Assembly (NCBI GenBank): GCA_017303675.1
Contig: JAFLBX010000001.1
Span: 1,561,970-1,625,969, forward strand
Direction: 5' to 3'
DNA: 64,000 nucleotides
Source of the DNA: Ignavibacteria bacterium
Lineage (GTDB): Bacteria; Bacteroidota; Ignavibacteria; Tepidaquicellales; OLB5
Below are positions 36,203-45,226 of this stretch, in pieces; position 1 is the first letter of the stretch, and each line of letters opens with the position of its first letter. The position numbers were made by a program, and so were the translations under genes. A model generated the notes under the pieces. The model was not told where the DNA came from, did not search any database, and worked only from the letters and a program-made list of their open reading frames with translations.

Positions 36203-37273
36203 ATGAAAAAAAGAATTAAGGAGATCAGGTTTAACCTGGTAGCCTGGCTGATAGCCGGTAATATGTTCGTAATATTCAGGTTTTTCGGGATGTATGATTT
36301 TGAACAATACTTTATCCTGAAAAAACCTGTTGAAATGGACCTTATGTTTTTTGAAGGCAATGTAGTTGCCGTAGTGAACGGCTTGCTGCTTTCATTCATT
36401 GATTTCCTGATGGATACACCAAAATTCAAGCGGAGATCATTCAGGTATATAATTACAGTGAAAAGCCTGGCATACATTGTTACAATGTTCATTTCAATAG
36501 TATCAATTTTTGTTCTGCACGGAATTATTATCAACAGGGATAATAACCTGATATATTCAATTAATTATACACTGCAGAGCCAATATACCGTAGCGCTGTT
36601 TTTATACGGTGCATTTATCAGCTTGCTGATAAATTTTCTGAAAGAGGTGAACAAAAAGTTCGGACCCGGCATTTTGGTAAAGCTTTTTTCTGGGAAGTAT
36701 TATAATCCAAGGGTTGAAGACCGGATCTTTATGTTCATAGACCTTAAAGCTTCTACAACAATAGCTGAAAAGCTTGGACACCTTAAATACAGCCGTTTAA
36801 TACAGGATTGCTTTTACGATGTTACAGATGTTGTGGCAAAATATAAAGCAGAAATTTACCTGTATGTAGGTGATGAAATTGTTCTGACATGGGAACTTGA
36901 AAAAGGGATAGAGAATGATAATTGTTTTAAATTCTTTTTTGAATTTAAAAATAAACTGGAATCACTTGGAAGCTATTATAAAGAAAAGTACGGGATAGTG
37001 CCCGTATTTAAAGCAGGTATGAACTGCGGTACTGTTACCGTTGCGGAAATAGGGGAGCTTAAAAAGGAAATAGCCTATCACGGCGATGTTTTAAATACTG
37101 CTTCGAGGATACAGGATAAATGCAATGAACACAATAAACCGCTGCTGATCTCAAATAATATGTACAAAAAAATGCCAAGAACGGGATATTGCAGATTTGA
37201 TCTGATAGGTGAAATGCTGCTGAAAGGCAAGCTGAATCCGGTTGGAATATACAGTGTGGAAAGAATAAAATAA
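36203..37273 (+). CDS. Membrane-anchored class III adenylate/guanylate cyclase
   Basis: 356 residues. About four membrane helices (residues 10-35, 50-72, 82-110, 128-148) precede a class III cyclase domain: metal-binding D180 (FMFIDLKAST) and D224 (YVGDEIVL), and the transition-state Asn/Arg in GDVLNTASRIQ. KAGMNCGTVTVAEIG is the dimer-arm strand. Purine specificity cannot be fixed by eye. Overlaps the GNAT gene by one base, so it heads a small operon. No cyclic-nucleotide receptor is visible nearby. Confidence 0.88.
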   Translation: MKKRIKEIRFNLVAWLIAGNMFVIFRFFGMYDFEQYFILKKPVEMDLMFFEGNVVAVVNGLLLSFIDFLMDTPKFKRRSFRYIITVKSLAYIVTMFISIVSIFVLHGIIINRDNNLIYSINYTLQSQYTVALFLYGAFISLLINFLKEVNKKFGPGILVKLFSGKYYNPRVEDRIFMFIDLKASTTIAEKLGHLKYSRLIQDCFYDVTDVVAKYKAEIYLYVGDEIVLTWELEKGIENDNCFKFFFEFKNKLESLGSYYKEKYGIVPVFKAGMNCGTVTVAEIGELKKEIAYHGDVLNTASRIQDKCNEHNKPLLISNNMYKKMPRTGYCRFDLIGEMLLKGKLNPVGIYSVERIK

Positions 37274-37719
37274 TGAATTATACACTGCGGAAAGCAGTTG
37301 AAAACGATAATGAACTTTCATTTGAAATAAGAAAGAACGCATTAGGAAAGTACGTTGAGGAAACCTGGGGATGGGATGAAGAATTTCAGAGGAAATACCA
37401 TGAAGAAGATTTTGATACGGATATTCTGAGTATTATTGAAGTTGACGGAGAACCAGCAGGTACGCTGGAGGTCTATAGCGATGAACACTCCATGATAATC
37501 AGCGGAATTTATATAATAGATAAATACCAAAACAAGGGAATCGGAACAAAAATATTATTAAATTTGCATAAACAGGCCTCAGCAGAAAACAAAGCGATAA
37601 GGCTGCAGGTACTTAAGGTAAATGAAAGAGCTAAAAAGCTTTATCTTGCATTGGGCTATGAAATATACAATGCTACAGAAACTCATTTTCAAATGGTAAA
37701 TTACAACCCGGTAAAATGA
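37273..37719 (+). CDS. GNAT family N-acetyltransferase
   Basis: 148 residues: IRKNALGKYVEETWGWDEEF near the N-terminus is typical of a small GNAT subfamily, with GIYIIDKYQNKGIGTKILLN (acetyl-CoA loop) and VNERAKKLYLALGYEIYN. The start and stop overlap both neighbours by 1-4 nt, so it is co-translated with the cyclase and DUF3667 genes. Confidence 0.88.
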   Translation: MNYTLRKAVENDNELSFEIRKNALGKYVEETWGWDEEFQRKYHEEDFDTDILSIIEVDGEPAGTLEVYSDEHSMIISGIYIIDKYQNKGIGTKILLNLHKQASAENKAIRLQVLKVNERAKKLYLALGYEIYNATETHFQMVNYNPVK

Positions 37720-38450
37720 TAACATGTAAAAATTGCGGTAACAGTTTTGAGGGCCGTTTCTGCAATGATTGCGGGCAAAAAGCTGATATTCACCGCTTTA
37801 CCTTAAGACATGCAATGCATGATTTTTTTCATTCTTTCACACATATTGATAAGGGAATTTTATTTCTTATAAAAGAGCTTTTTACCCGCCCCGGGTATGC
37901 TGCAAAAGACTACATTGAAGGCAGACGGAAAAAATATTTTAACCCTTTCCAGTATTTATTCCTGGCAGTTGCGGCAGCAACTTTTTTAAGCGTAAACTAT
38001 CAACTAATGGGACCAAAAGCCGATATAAATACAGTTGGCTCAGGGATAAATTCTTTTGGTTTGCAGTACAATGCCTTTATCTATAAATATTTCAATGTAA
38101 TACAGCTTGTCAGCGTACCTGTGATAGCATTTTTTTCGTGGCTGTTCTTCAGAAAGTCCGGGTATAATTACGCTGAAAATCTTGTGTTCAATACTTTTCT
38201 TGGGGCTCAAAGAACGCTGATGTATATTATGATCAGTCCCTTTTTATTTATTTTTAACAGGTATTGGTATATTCCCATTTCTATTTATTATATAGCCTGG
38301 CTTGTTTATTACGGCTGGGCATTTGTACAGTTCTTTAACGAAAGCAGGGGCAGAGTAATATTGAAATATATTGTTTCTATACTGCTTTTTATTCCTGCCG
38401 CGCAGCTCATTTCACTTGCAATTTTTTATTTATTCTTTTATCATAAATAG
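37716..38450 (+). CDS. DUF3667 family membrane protein
   Basis: 244 residues. The N-terminal zinc ribbon CKNCGNSFEGRFCNDCGQKA (C4, residues 3-22) and RFTLRHAMHDFFHSFTHIDKG with LFTRPGYAAKDYIEGRRKKY define DUF3667; five or so membrane helices follow. Common in Bacteroidota, function unknown. Overlaps the GNAT gene by 4 nt. Confidence 0.85.
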   Translation: MITCKNCGNSFEGRFCNDCGQKADIHRFTLRHAMHDFFHSFTHIDKGILFLIKELFTRPGYAAKDYIEGRRKKYFNPFQYLFLAVAAATFLSVNYQLMGPKADINTVGSGINSFGLQYNAFIYKYFNVIQLVSVPVIAFFSWLFFRKSGYNYAENLVFNTFLGAQRTLMYIMISPFLFIFNRYWYIPISIYYIAWLVYYGWAFVQFFNESRGRVILKYIVSILLFIPAAQLISLAIFYLFFYHK

Positions 38451-38490
38451 CTATTTTTGTAACAGCCCCCGAAAGTTAACCATCTTTTAA

Positions 38491-38889
38491 ATGAAAAAAC
38501 CGATAGTTTTTATCTTCACTCTTGGAGCCGGATTATTTACGGGCTTACTTATTATTGTAATACTTTTCCAGCTTCTGGGTTATACACTGAGTGACAGGGT
38601 TATAATGGAGTCATCACAGGGCGATTATGTTAAATACAGTTCCTACGACCCGTATAAGCTTTCAATCATAAAACAAAGCCAGCCGCTAAGCTCGGCTTAT
38701 ATAGTTATGATAAGCCGGAAGGATGATAACAGTTACGGTCACGTGATAAACTATCTTGACCCCTCGCCGTTAAGCGATGAAGATATTAAAAAGACCAGGG
38801 TAATATGGAGTGCTGAAGGAATTGAAATGACCTTCCCGATGGGTCATAAGCTTTATATACCCAAGGAAAGGTTTATTGGCGGCAGGTGA
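38491..38889 (+). CDS. Small membrane-anchored hypothetical protein
   Basis: 132 residues: one N-terminal membrane helix (LGAGLFTGLLIIVILFQLLG) and an extracytoplasmic part of ~100 residues without a known motif. Contains VIWSAEGIEMTFPMGHKLYI, a strand-rich end reminiscent of small immunity-like or DUF-type proteins in Bacteroidota, but not recognised. Last gene of the cyclase group; its stop abuts the stop of the convergent symporter gene. Confidence 0.65.
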   Translation: MKKPIVFIFTLGAGLFTGLLIIVILFQLLGYTLSDRVIMESSQGDYVKYSSYDPYKLSIIKQSQPLSSAYIVMISRKDDNSYGHVINYLDPSPLSDEDIKKTRVIWSAEGIEMTFPMGHKLYIPKERFIGGR

Positions 38890-40386
38890 TCAGTCCTTAA
38901 CCTTAATTTCGCCAAGCTCTCCTTCACTTCTTGCAAGCACAACGCTTGCCATTGTATCACCAATTACATTTACAGTTGAACGGCACATATTGATGATACG
39001 GTCAACACCAACAATAAGCGCAATACCTTCAACAGGAAGGCCTACCGCATTTAATACTACTACTAGCATAATGAGCCCCGCGCCCGCAACGGGCGCTGTT
39101 GCCGCGCCGGTTATGACGCAGGTTATAAAAATTGTGAACTGCTGCGCCAAGCTGAGCTCAAACCCGTAAACCTGCGCTATGAATATAGCGGCAACTGCCT
39201 GGTAAAGAGCAGTTCCATCTTTGTTTATTGTGGTACCAATTGGCAGAACAAATGCCGCAATTTTATTGGGCACTCCAAGCTTATTTTCTGTGACATCAAT
39301 TGTAACAGGCAGTGTTGCTGAGCTTGAGCTTGTTGTAAATGCTACCGCCATCACCTGCTTTTGAGCCAGGAAATATTTTACAGGTGAAACTTTACCAAGG
39401 AATTTTACCAGCGCAGGATACAATACAAATCCGACAAGTACCAAAGCTATAATACATGTAAGGGCATACCAGAATAGTGTGCCAAGGATACTGAAGCCAA
39501 ATTCCGCCACGGTAGCTGATATTAGGGCAAACACTGCAAGCGGAGCCATAAGTATTACCTTTTCTACCAGCTTTATCATAGCCTCTGATACCCCTTCAAA
39601 AAAAGCTATAACAGGCTTTGAGCGTTCTTTAGGAATATAACATAATACCAATCCGGTTAATATTGCATAAAATACTATCTGCAGAAAGTCGCCTTCTGCC
39701 AGGCCCTTGAACGGGTTTTTAGGCACAATGTTGACAAGGAAATCAACCAGGTCCATTTTATATTCCTGCAGCAGCGGAGCCTTTACTTCATCTTTATATG
39801 CTTCAACAAGCCTTAACTTTGCTTCGGGGGTCATATGCAATCCCGGGCGGATAACAACGGTAAGCACCTGCGCCAGTGCAACCGAAATTACTGAAGTGAA
39901 CAGGAACAAAGCCATCAGCTTGCCGCCAAGCTTAGCAAGATGCTTAACATCATGCAGCGAAGCTGCGCCGACAATTAGTGATGCAAGTACAAGCGGAACA
40001 GCGATCATATTCAACAGCCTGATGAATATTTCGCCAACAGGCTTAATATCAGCGCCGATAGAGCTTGTCTTTTGTATAGAGCTGATATTTTCGTAAGTGT
40101 GAATTTCAACCGACGCGGGGTAAACTACATTTATTTTTACACCTTCGGTTTTTTTATCTTTCTTTAAGGATTCAAAATACCTTATAATACCATTTTGTGA
40201 GCTTTCATTAAAAACAGCTACTGCAGAATCACCTTTTACGAATGAGAACTGCTGCCAGCTTTCTATTTTTATTTCATTTCCAGCTGAAAAAATAATAAGG
40301 CTGTTGTGGTTCACACTGAAAATCGCTCCGAAGATAATTCCGAGTAAAAAGCCGATTAAGATCTGTATGTGAAGTTTTACCTTCAA
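38890..40386 (-). CDS. Dicarboxylate/amino acid:cation symporter (DAACS/GltP family), copy 1
   Basis: 498 residues. The transport core is clear: NMIAVPLVLASLIVGAASL, AFTTSSSSATLPVTIDV (HP1 serine-rich tip), LPIGTTINKDGTALYQAVAA (the NMDGT-type motif as NKDGT) and IALIVGVDRIINMCRSTVNV. Between the first helix and the next membrane segment lies a ~75-residue polar insertion. It starts on TTG overlapping the ATPase stop by 4 nt, so is read from the ATPase operon. Substrate probably glutamate, aspartate or C4-dicarboxylate. Confidence 0.9.
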   Translation of the reverse strand: MKVKLHIQILIGFLLGIIFGAIFSVNHNSLIIFSAGNEIKIESWQQFSFVKGDSAVAVFNESSQNGIIRYFESLKKDKKTEGVKINVVYPASVEIHTYENISSIQKTSSIGADIKPVGEIFIRLLNMIAVPLVLASLIVGAASLHDVKHLAKLGGKLMALFLFTSVISVALAQVLTVVIRPGLHMTPEAKLRLVEAYKDEVKAPLLQEYKMDLVDFLVNIVPKNPFKGLAEGDFLQIVFYAILTGLVLCYIPKERSKPVIAFFEGVSEAMIKLVEKVILMAPLAVFALISATVAEFGFSILGTLFWYALTCIIALVLVGFVLYPALVKFLGKVSPVKYFLAQKQVMAVAFTTSSSSATLPVTIDVTENKLGVPNKIAAFVLPIGTTINKDGTALYQAVAAIFIAQVYGFELSLAQQFTIFITCVITGAATAPVAGAGLIMLVVVLNAVGLPVEGIALIVGVDRIINMCRSTVNVIGDTMASVVLARSEGELGEIKVKD

Positions 40387-42848
40387 GCCGATGCTGTCTT
40401 AATTAACTTCGCCCTTATCTGCTGCAGTATGAACAATACCGCTCCGCTGATAAGCGCAATTGCGGCAGTAATGCCTAAATAGCGGTGTTCGAGGAAGGAT
40501 ATTTCATAGAAAGTTTTTATCCAGCCTATAAGTATGAACTGCGATTGCGTTAAACTCAGAAATGAATACAGCGTAACAAGCCCGATAGCATATAAGACGT
40601 ACAGCTTCATGTTCTTTTCATTTTTGTGCGCTACAACACAGAGGAAGTTGACAGATGTTATAAAGATCATAACTGAAAGCATGACCATCTGTATATCTTC
40701 AGGGGTGAACCCGGCAAATTTTTCTGTGTAATACTGCCCTATATAAGAAGCCCCAACGAGTATTGCTGCTGATATAAGCACAAAGCTGAACAGGTCTTTC
40801 GAAAAATTCGTAAGCTTGCTTACGTTAGAATTCCTTAAAGCAATAATGAAAGAGGGGAGACCGATAGAAAAAATATTTATCAATGATACCCTGCGGGGAG
40901 TTAAGGGGAATTCAAAAGCGAAGAACATTGAAAGTATAGTGAAGTATATCACCATAAAATTCTTGGTAAGGAAAAGCTTAGCAACAGAGCTTACTGTGTT
41001 AACAATTTTATTCCCTTCATCAAAAATGTTAGGTAAGAGCGCGAACTTGTTTTTCAGCAGAACAATATCAGCCACCTCTTTGGTTATCTGGCTTCCTTCT
41101 TCCATGGCAATGCCCATGTCTGATTCTTTTATTGCAGGCAGATCGTTCACACCATCGCCTATCATAGCAGTGTAGATCTTTTCTTTGCGGAGCGTTTTTA
41201 TAATGCGCAGCTTGTGTTCAGGCTTAAGGCGGGCGAAAATTTTCTTTTCCATTATGACCTTGAATATTTCACTATCGCTTACCTTTTCAATATCGCTGCC
41301 TGATATAAGCTCGTTATCTTTTATATCCCAGCCAATTTCTTTTGCAACTGCCTGTATTGCATAAGCATTATCACCTGAGAGAATCTTTATTTCAATATTA
41401 TTTTTATGGAAGAGGTTTATGGCTTCCATAACGTCACCCCGCACCTGGTCTGTAATTGAAACTATACATACAGGCTCAATTTTAATCTGCGATAAATCCT
41501 CTTCGAGCTCTTTAAGGCTTCGCCCTGAAGTTTCTATTCCAAACAGCAAATTGCGGTATATCTTTAAGCCGTCTTTTTCAAAAATTTCTTCAGCTTTTTG
41601 TTTTTCTTGAGATCTTTCATTTAAAATATCATACCCGCCAAACACAATTGTTAATTGCTCATTTTTGAGACTCGACTGTGTCGAGTCGAAATCAGGCTTA
41701 GACGGACTAATTGTTAATTGTAAAAGGCTCATCTTATTTTCAGAGCTGAAGGGTATTTCATCAGTAACTGCTGCGTTGATATCAGCAGGATATATTTCAA
41801 GGGTCTTTAATGTCGCATTTTTATCAGAAGAGAGCTTTGCGTAAGTACCCAGTAATTCCTCAATTTGTTCTTTGGTAAATTTTGATGTTAATGGGGTTAT
41901 CCTGTTTACTGCGAGCTTATTTTGGGTAAGAGTGCCGGTTTTATCAGTACATACTATTTTAACATTGGCGAATGATTCAATAGCGTTAAGCTTTTGAATT
42001 ATAGCGCCTATTTTGCTGATGCGGTAGATACCCAGAGCAAAAGTAACTGAGGCCATTAGAACGAGTCCCTGGGGAATGAGTGAAAGCATTACGGTTGAAA
42101 TACGGCGAACGAAATCAAGATCAGAAAAGCCATTGGGGTTACGAATAATTTCAAGTATTACCAGAAAAATAGCAGTTGAAAACAGAACTTTAACGATGAA
42201 ATTCAGCTTAACCTGCAGCGGTGATAAGTTCAGCTTGAATTTTTTCGCGGTTTTTGTAATTTCATTGGCGTAGCTGTTATCGCCGACCTTTTCAGCCTTA
42301 TAAAATCCGTTACCTGAAAGGCAAAAGCTGCCTGAGAGGACCTGGTCGCCGTTTTTCTTATTTATAGGAAGTGATTCACCGGTTAATAGTGATTCATCAA
42401 TTTCAAGCTTGTTTGATTCTTCAACTACACCATCAACTACCACCTGGTCACCGCGTTCCAGCACAATAATATCATCAACTACAACATCAGTCTGGTCGAT
42501 AACTGCCTCTTTACCATCCCGAATAACTTTTACTTCCTTTTTTAAAAGCAGGCTGACCTTATCAAGCGCTTTTTTAGCGCGGATTTCCTGGTAAACTGCA
42601 ATAAATGTATTGAGTGAAATTACAAATGTAGTGCCTATGGTATCATAAAGCAGCCTTTCATCACCGGAAGTGATGAAGAAATAAAGTAAAAATAGAATAA
42701 CAGATGTAATAACCAGATTAAATACAGAGAATACATTTTCCAGGATGATTTCCCGGATCTTTTTAGTCTTAGTAACAGTAGAGCGATTGATTCGTCCACT
42801 ATTTATTCTTTCCAGTACTTCGTTGTTTGTTAAACCTTTTAATTGCAT
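40383..42848 (-). CDS. Cation-translocating P-type ATPase (HAD-IC family)
   Basis: 821 residues: LTGESLPINK (actuator), CTDKTGTLTQNKLAV with the phosphorylated Asp, GDGVNDLPAIKESDMGIAM (hinge) and about ten membrane helices, four of them after the hinge. There are no CxxC heavy-metal domains and no CPC motif, so it is not a P1B enzyme; it resembles the CtpE-like group linked to Ca2+ or related ions. An insertion between DKTGT and the nucleotide domain is rich in polar residues (KPDFDSTQSSLKNEQ). Ion not provable here. Confidence 0.88.
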   Translation of the reverse strand: MQLKGLTNNEVLERINSGRINRSTVTKTKKIREIILENVFSVFNLVITSVILFLLYFFITSGDERLLYDTIGTTFVISLNTFIAVYQEIRAKKALDKVSLLLKKEVKVIRDGKEAVIDQTDVVVDDIIVLERGDQVVVDGVVEESNKLEIDESLLTGESLPINKKNGDQVLSGSFCLSGNGFYKAEKVGDNSYANEITKTAKKFKLNLSPLQVKLNFIVKVLFSTAIFLVILEIIRNPNGFSDLDFVRRISTVMLSLIPQGLVLMASVTFALGIYRISKIGAIIQKLNAIESFANVKIVCTDKTGTLTQNKLAVNRITPLTSKFTKEQIEELLGTYAKLSSDKNATLKTLEIYPADINAAVTDEIPFSSENKMSLLQLTISPSKPDFDSTQSSLKNEQLTIVFGGYDILNERSQEKQKAEEIFEKDGLKIYRNLLFGIETSGRSLKELEEDLSQIKIEPVCIVSITDQVRGDVMEAINLFHKNNIEIKILSGDNAYAIQAVAKEIGWDIKDNELISGSDIEKVSDSEIFKVIMEKKIFARLKPEHKLRIIKTLRKEKIYTAMIGDGVNDLPAIKESDMGIAMEEGSQITKEVADIVLLKNKFALLPNIFDEGNKIVNTVSSVAKLFLTKNFMVIYFTILSMFFAFEFPLTPRRVSLINIFSIGLPSFIIALRNSNVSKLTNFSKDLFSFVLISAAILVGASYIGQYYTEKFAGFTPEDIQMVMLSVMIFITSVNFLCVVAHKNEKNMKLYVLYAIGLVTLYSFLSLTQSQFILIGWIKTFYEISFLEHRYLGITAAIALISGAVLFILQQIRAKLIKTASA

Positions 42849-42903
42849 TAAACTTCAGTTAATTGAATTGCGGCTAAAGCCGGGTTTATTTTATAATTGT
42901 TAC

Positions 42904-42953
42904 CCACGACCTGAAGGTCGTGGCAACTCATCCTTCGACAAGCTCAGGATGAG
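42904..42953. repeat. Two palindromes in the spacer after the second symporter
   Basis: CCACGACC-TGAA-GGTCGTGG (42904-42923) is followed by TCATCCTTCGACAAGCTCAG with GATGA (42928-42952), stem TCATCCT / AGGATGA. Both resemble common intergenic repeat types; the spacer (42849-43003) has no gene. Confidence 0.7.
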
Positions 42954-43003
42954 GTTTGGATGATAGTTTGATATTTAGATTTTGGCATTTGGAATTATGC
43001 TTC

Positions 43004-44509
43004 CTACATCACTCCATCATACTCGGCATCGGGTTTGATCTCGCCGAGCTCGCCTTCGCTGGATGCGATCACTACGCATGCAAGTGAATCTGCAATAACA
43101 TTCGGCACGGTGCGGCACATATCAAGCAGGCGGTCAACACCTATGATCAGCGCAATACCTTCTTCAGGCACGCCGACTGATTTCAGTACTATGATAAGCA
43201 TTAGCAATCCAACCCCCGGTACGGGCGCTGTACCTACAGCGGCAAGAGCAGCAGTAAGCACAATTGTTAACTGCTGAGTAAGATTAAGCTCGAAACCAAA
43301 AACCTGCGCTATAAAAACCGCTGCGACTGCCTGGTAAAGGGCGGTGCCATCCATATTTACTGTTGTGCCTAATGGGAGAACAAAACTTGCAATTTTATTT
43401 GGAACACCGAGACGCTTTTCGCAAACATCCATGGTAACAGGCAGCGTAGCTGCAGAGGAGCTGGTTGAAAAAGCCACGGCTATTACCTGCCGCTGAGCAC
43501 GCATGAAGTCCTTAAAACGGATCTTAGTAAAAATTTTAAGCAGTAATGGATATTCAATAAACGTTAAAATTGCGAGTCCGAGTACAACTGTAAGAGAATA
43601 CCACATCAGGGTCTTTAAAATGGAAAAGCCAAATTCCGCCACAGTAGCAGCAATTAAAGTAAACACCGCATACGGGGCAATAATCATAATTTTTTCAACA
43701 AGTACAATCATAGCATCGCTTAACCCGTTGAAGAAGCTTATGACCGGTGCAGATTTATCTTTTGGTATCTGCATCAGGAAAATTCCGGTTAGGATAGCAA
43801 AGAATACTATCTGCAGGAAGTCACCATCGGCAATAGCTTTAAACGGATTTTTAGGAACAATATTTACAAGAAACTCAACGATGTTCATTGAAACATTCTG
43901 TTCAATTTTACTTTTCGCGTCATCCTGGTAAACATCAAGCAGCCGGTCTTTTGAGCTTTGGTCCATAATATGGCCGGGCTGAATGAAATTCACGCAAAGC
44001 AAACCAATGGTAATAGCCATAACAGCTGTAAGGGCGTAGAACCCGATAGTTTTTCCGCCGATCTTCGCAACATGCTTCAGATCTGTAAGCGAAGCAGCAC
44101 CAACTATCAACGAAGCAAGCACAAGCGGCACAGCTATCATATTAAGCAGCCTTACGAAAATATCACCAACGGGCTTGAACCATACACCAATAGTTTTTAC
44201 CTTTTCAACTGATGTAATGCTTTCATAAATTTTTTCTGAGCCATCTGAAAGCTTAACTTTCAGCTTAACATCTTTTTTATCTTTAAGATTTTTGTAATAT
44301 TTGATAATTGAAAGCTGATCACCGCCGTAAAATGTTTTAAGTAGTGAATCTTTTTTCAGGTAACTGAATTCCTGCCAATTTTCAACCTGTTCGGAGTGGT
44401 CTTTGTAGTTAAGCTCAACTTTATTGGGATTTATGGCAAAAATGGCTCCGAAGACAGCACCGAGAATAAGCCCAATTACTATTTTTGTATGAAGCTGTAA
44501 TTTTGGCAA
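43004..44509 (-). CDS. Dicarboxylate/amino acid:cation symporter (DAACS/GltP family), copy 2
   Basis: 501 residues, paralogous throughout to copy 1: NMIAVPLVLASLIVGAASL is shared, AFSTSSSAATLPVTMDV marks HP1, LPLGTTVNMDGTALYQAVAA keeps the canonical NMDGT sodium site, and IALIIGVDRLLDMCRTVPNV ends the core. It has the same ~75-residue insertion after helix 1. It starts on TTG with AGGAG 7 nt upstream, which settles the start. Confidence 0.92.
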   Translation of the reverse strand: MPKLQLHTKIVIGLILGAVFGAIFAINPNKVELNYKDHSEQVENWQEFSYLKKDSLLKTFYGGDQLSIIKYYKNLKDKKDVKLKVKLSDGSEKIYESITSVEKVKTIGVWFKPVGDIFVRLLNMIAVPLVLASLIVGAASLTDLKHVAKIGGKTIGFYALTAVMAITIGLLCVNFIQPGHIMDQSSKDRLLDVYQDDAKSKIEQNVSMNIVEFLVNIVPKNPFKAIADGDFLQIVFFAILTGIFLMQIPKDKSAPVISFFNGLSDAMIVLVEKIMIIAPYAVFTLIAATVAEFGFSILKTLMWYSLTVVLGLAILTFIEYPLLLKIFTKIRFKDFMRAQRQVIAVAFSTSSSAATLPVTMDVCEKRLGVPNKIASFVLPLGTTVNMDGTALYQAVAAVFIAQVFGFELNLTQQLTIVLTAALAAVGTAPVPGVGLLMLIIVLKSVGVPEEGIALIIGVDRLLDMCRTVPNVIADSLACVVIASSEGELGEIKPDAEYDGVM

Positions 44510-44741
44510 GAAATACTCCTTTTTAAACTAAGTTAATCATGCAATTTATGAATAAAGTTTTTAATAATCATTAATTTTATTAATTCCTTTTAAACCCTGA
44601 AATTTACTTCATTAAACACGGCCGGTAAAGGTAATTGGATCATTCTTGTTTTCTCACTTACAATCGATTTTTTTTATTTGAGGGTTTTGAATCAGTTTTC
44701 TGCGAAAACAGCCTGTTATTGAAAGTGAGAACTCTCTCATA

Positions 44742-44858
44742 ATGAATATATTCATGTTGATACAGTCTCATGATGAATTTTTCATAATGAGAATGGATTG
44801 AAAATCCATTGATTTAACCGGGGGTGAAAATTCTCATGGTGATTATTCATAATGAGAA
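44742..44858. repeat. Cluster of TTCTCAT..ATGAGAA palindromes
   Basis: ATGAATATATTCAT (44742-44755, perfect); TCTCATGATGAA-TTT-TTCATAATGAGA (44766-44792, 11 of 12 pairs); AATGGATT-GAA-AATCCATT (44792-44810, perfect); TTCTCATGGTGA-TTAT-TCATAATGAGAA (44831-44858, 10 of 12). The first, second and fourth share a CTCATnATGAA half-site, like repeated operators. Confidence 0.75.
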
Positions 44859-44905
44859 CTCACGAAAAAATAGAACTTTTCATGTTAAAGGAAATTTGGA
44901 ATATT

Positions 44906-44930
44906 TTATATATGCGTTATGCATATATAA
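44906..44930. repeat. Perfect 10-bp inverted repeat
   Basis: TTATATATGC-GTTAT-GCATATATAA, ten perfect pairs around 5 nt, AT-rich. Upstream of the T9SS gene; a possible regulator site or cruciform. Confidence 0.65.
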
Positions 44931-45039
44931 GTAAATATAATATATGTTAATGGCAGTGTCAAGGGAAAAAAAGATGAAATGTAAAAAAAATAGAATTACC
45001 CCGGTGTTGGTGGCGGATCCTGATGACTCATTTTTTGTA

Positions 45040-45080
45040 GCGCAGAGTCCTCCTTTGGAGAGACTCTGCGCATACTAAAG
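45040..45080. repeat. Hairpin repeat left of the T9SS gene
   Basis: GCGCAGAGTC and GACTCTGCGC pair around CTCCTTTGGAGA, followed by ATACTAAAG. A near-identical copy stands right of the gene at 46718-46756. Confidence 0.8.
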
Positions 45081-45226
45081 GTATCAATAATCAAGTTGTC
45101 TTTTGAGGATGCACAGCGACGCAAGGGAGGGGAATATTATGACGTAAATCATTGCATTGACTGATTTGATGTATTATTTTGAGCTAGATATTCAACAATC
45201 CTGCGGAAAAATTTAGAACATAGTTT

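Larger units (their letters stand above)
44510..45226. other. 717-bp spacer with an array of palindromes
   Basis: Between the divergent symporter and T9SS genes, with no supportable ORF. It contains five inverted repeats in 44742-44930 and the hairpin repeat at 45040-45080 (listed separately). Otherwise AT-rich. Confidence 0.75.

Noticed and set aside
44742-44858. Palindromes considered as a CRISPR array or attachment site
   Set aside because: Spacing and sequence of the units vary too much, and no integrase or cas gene is near.
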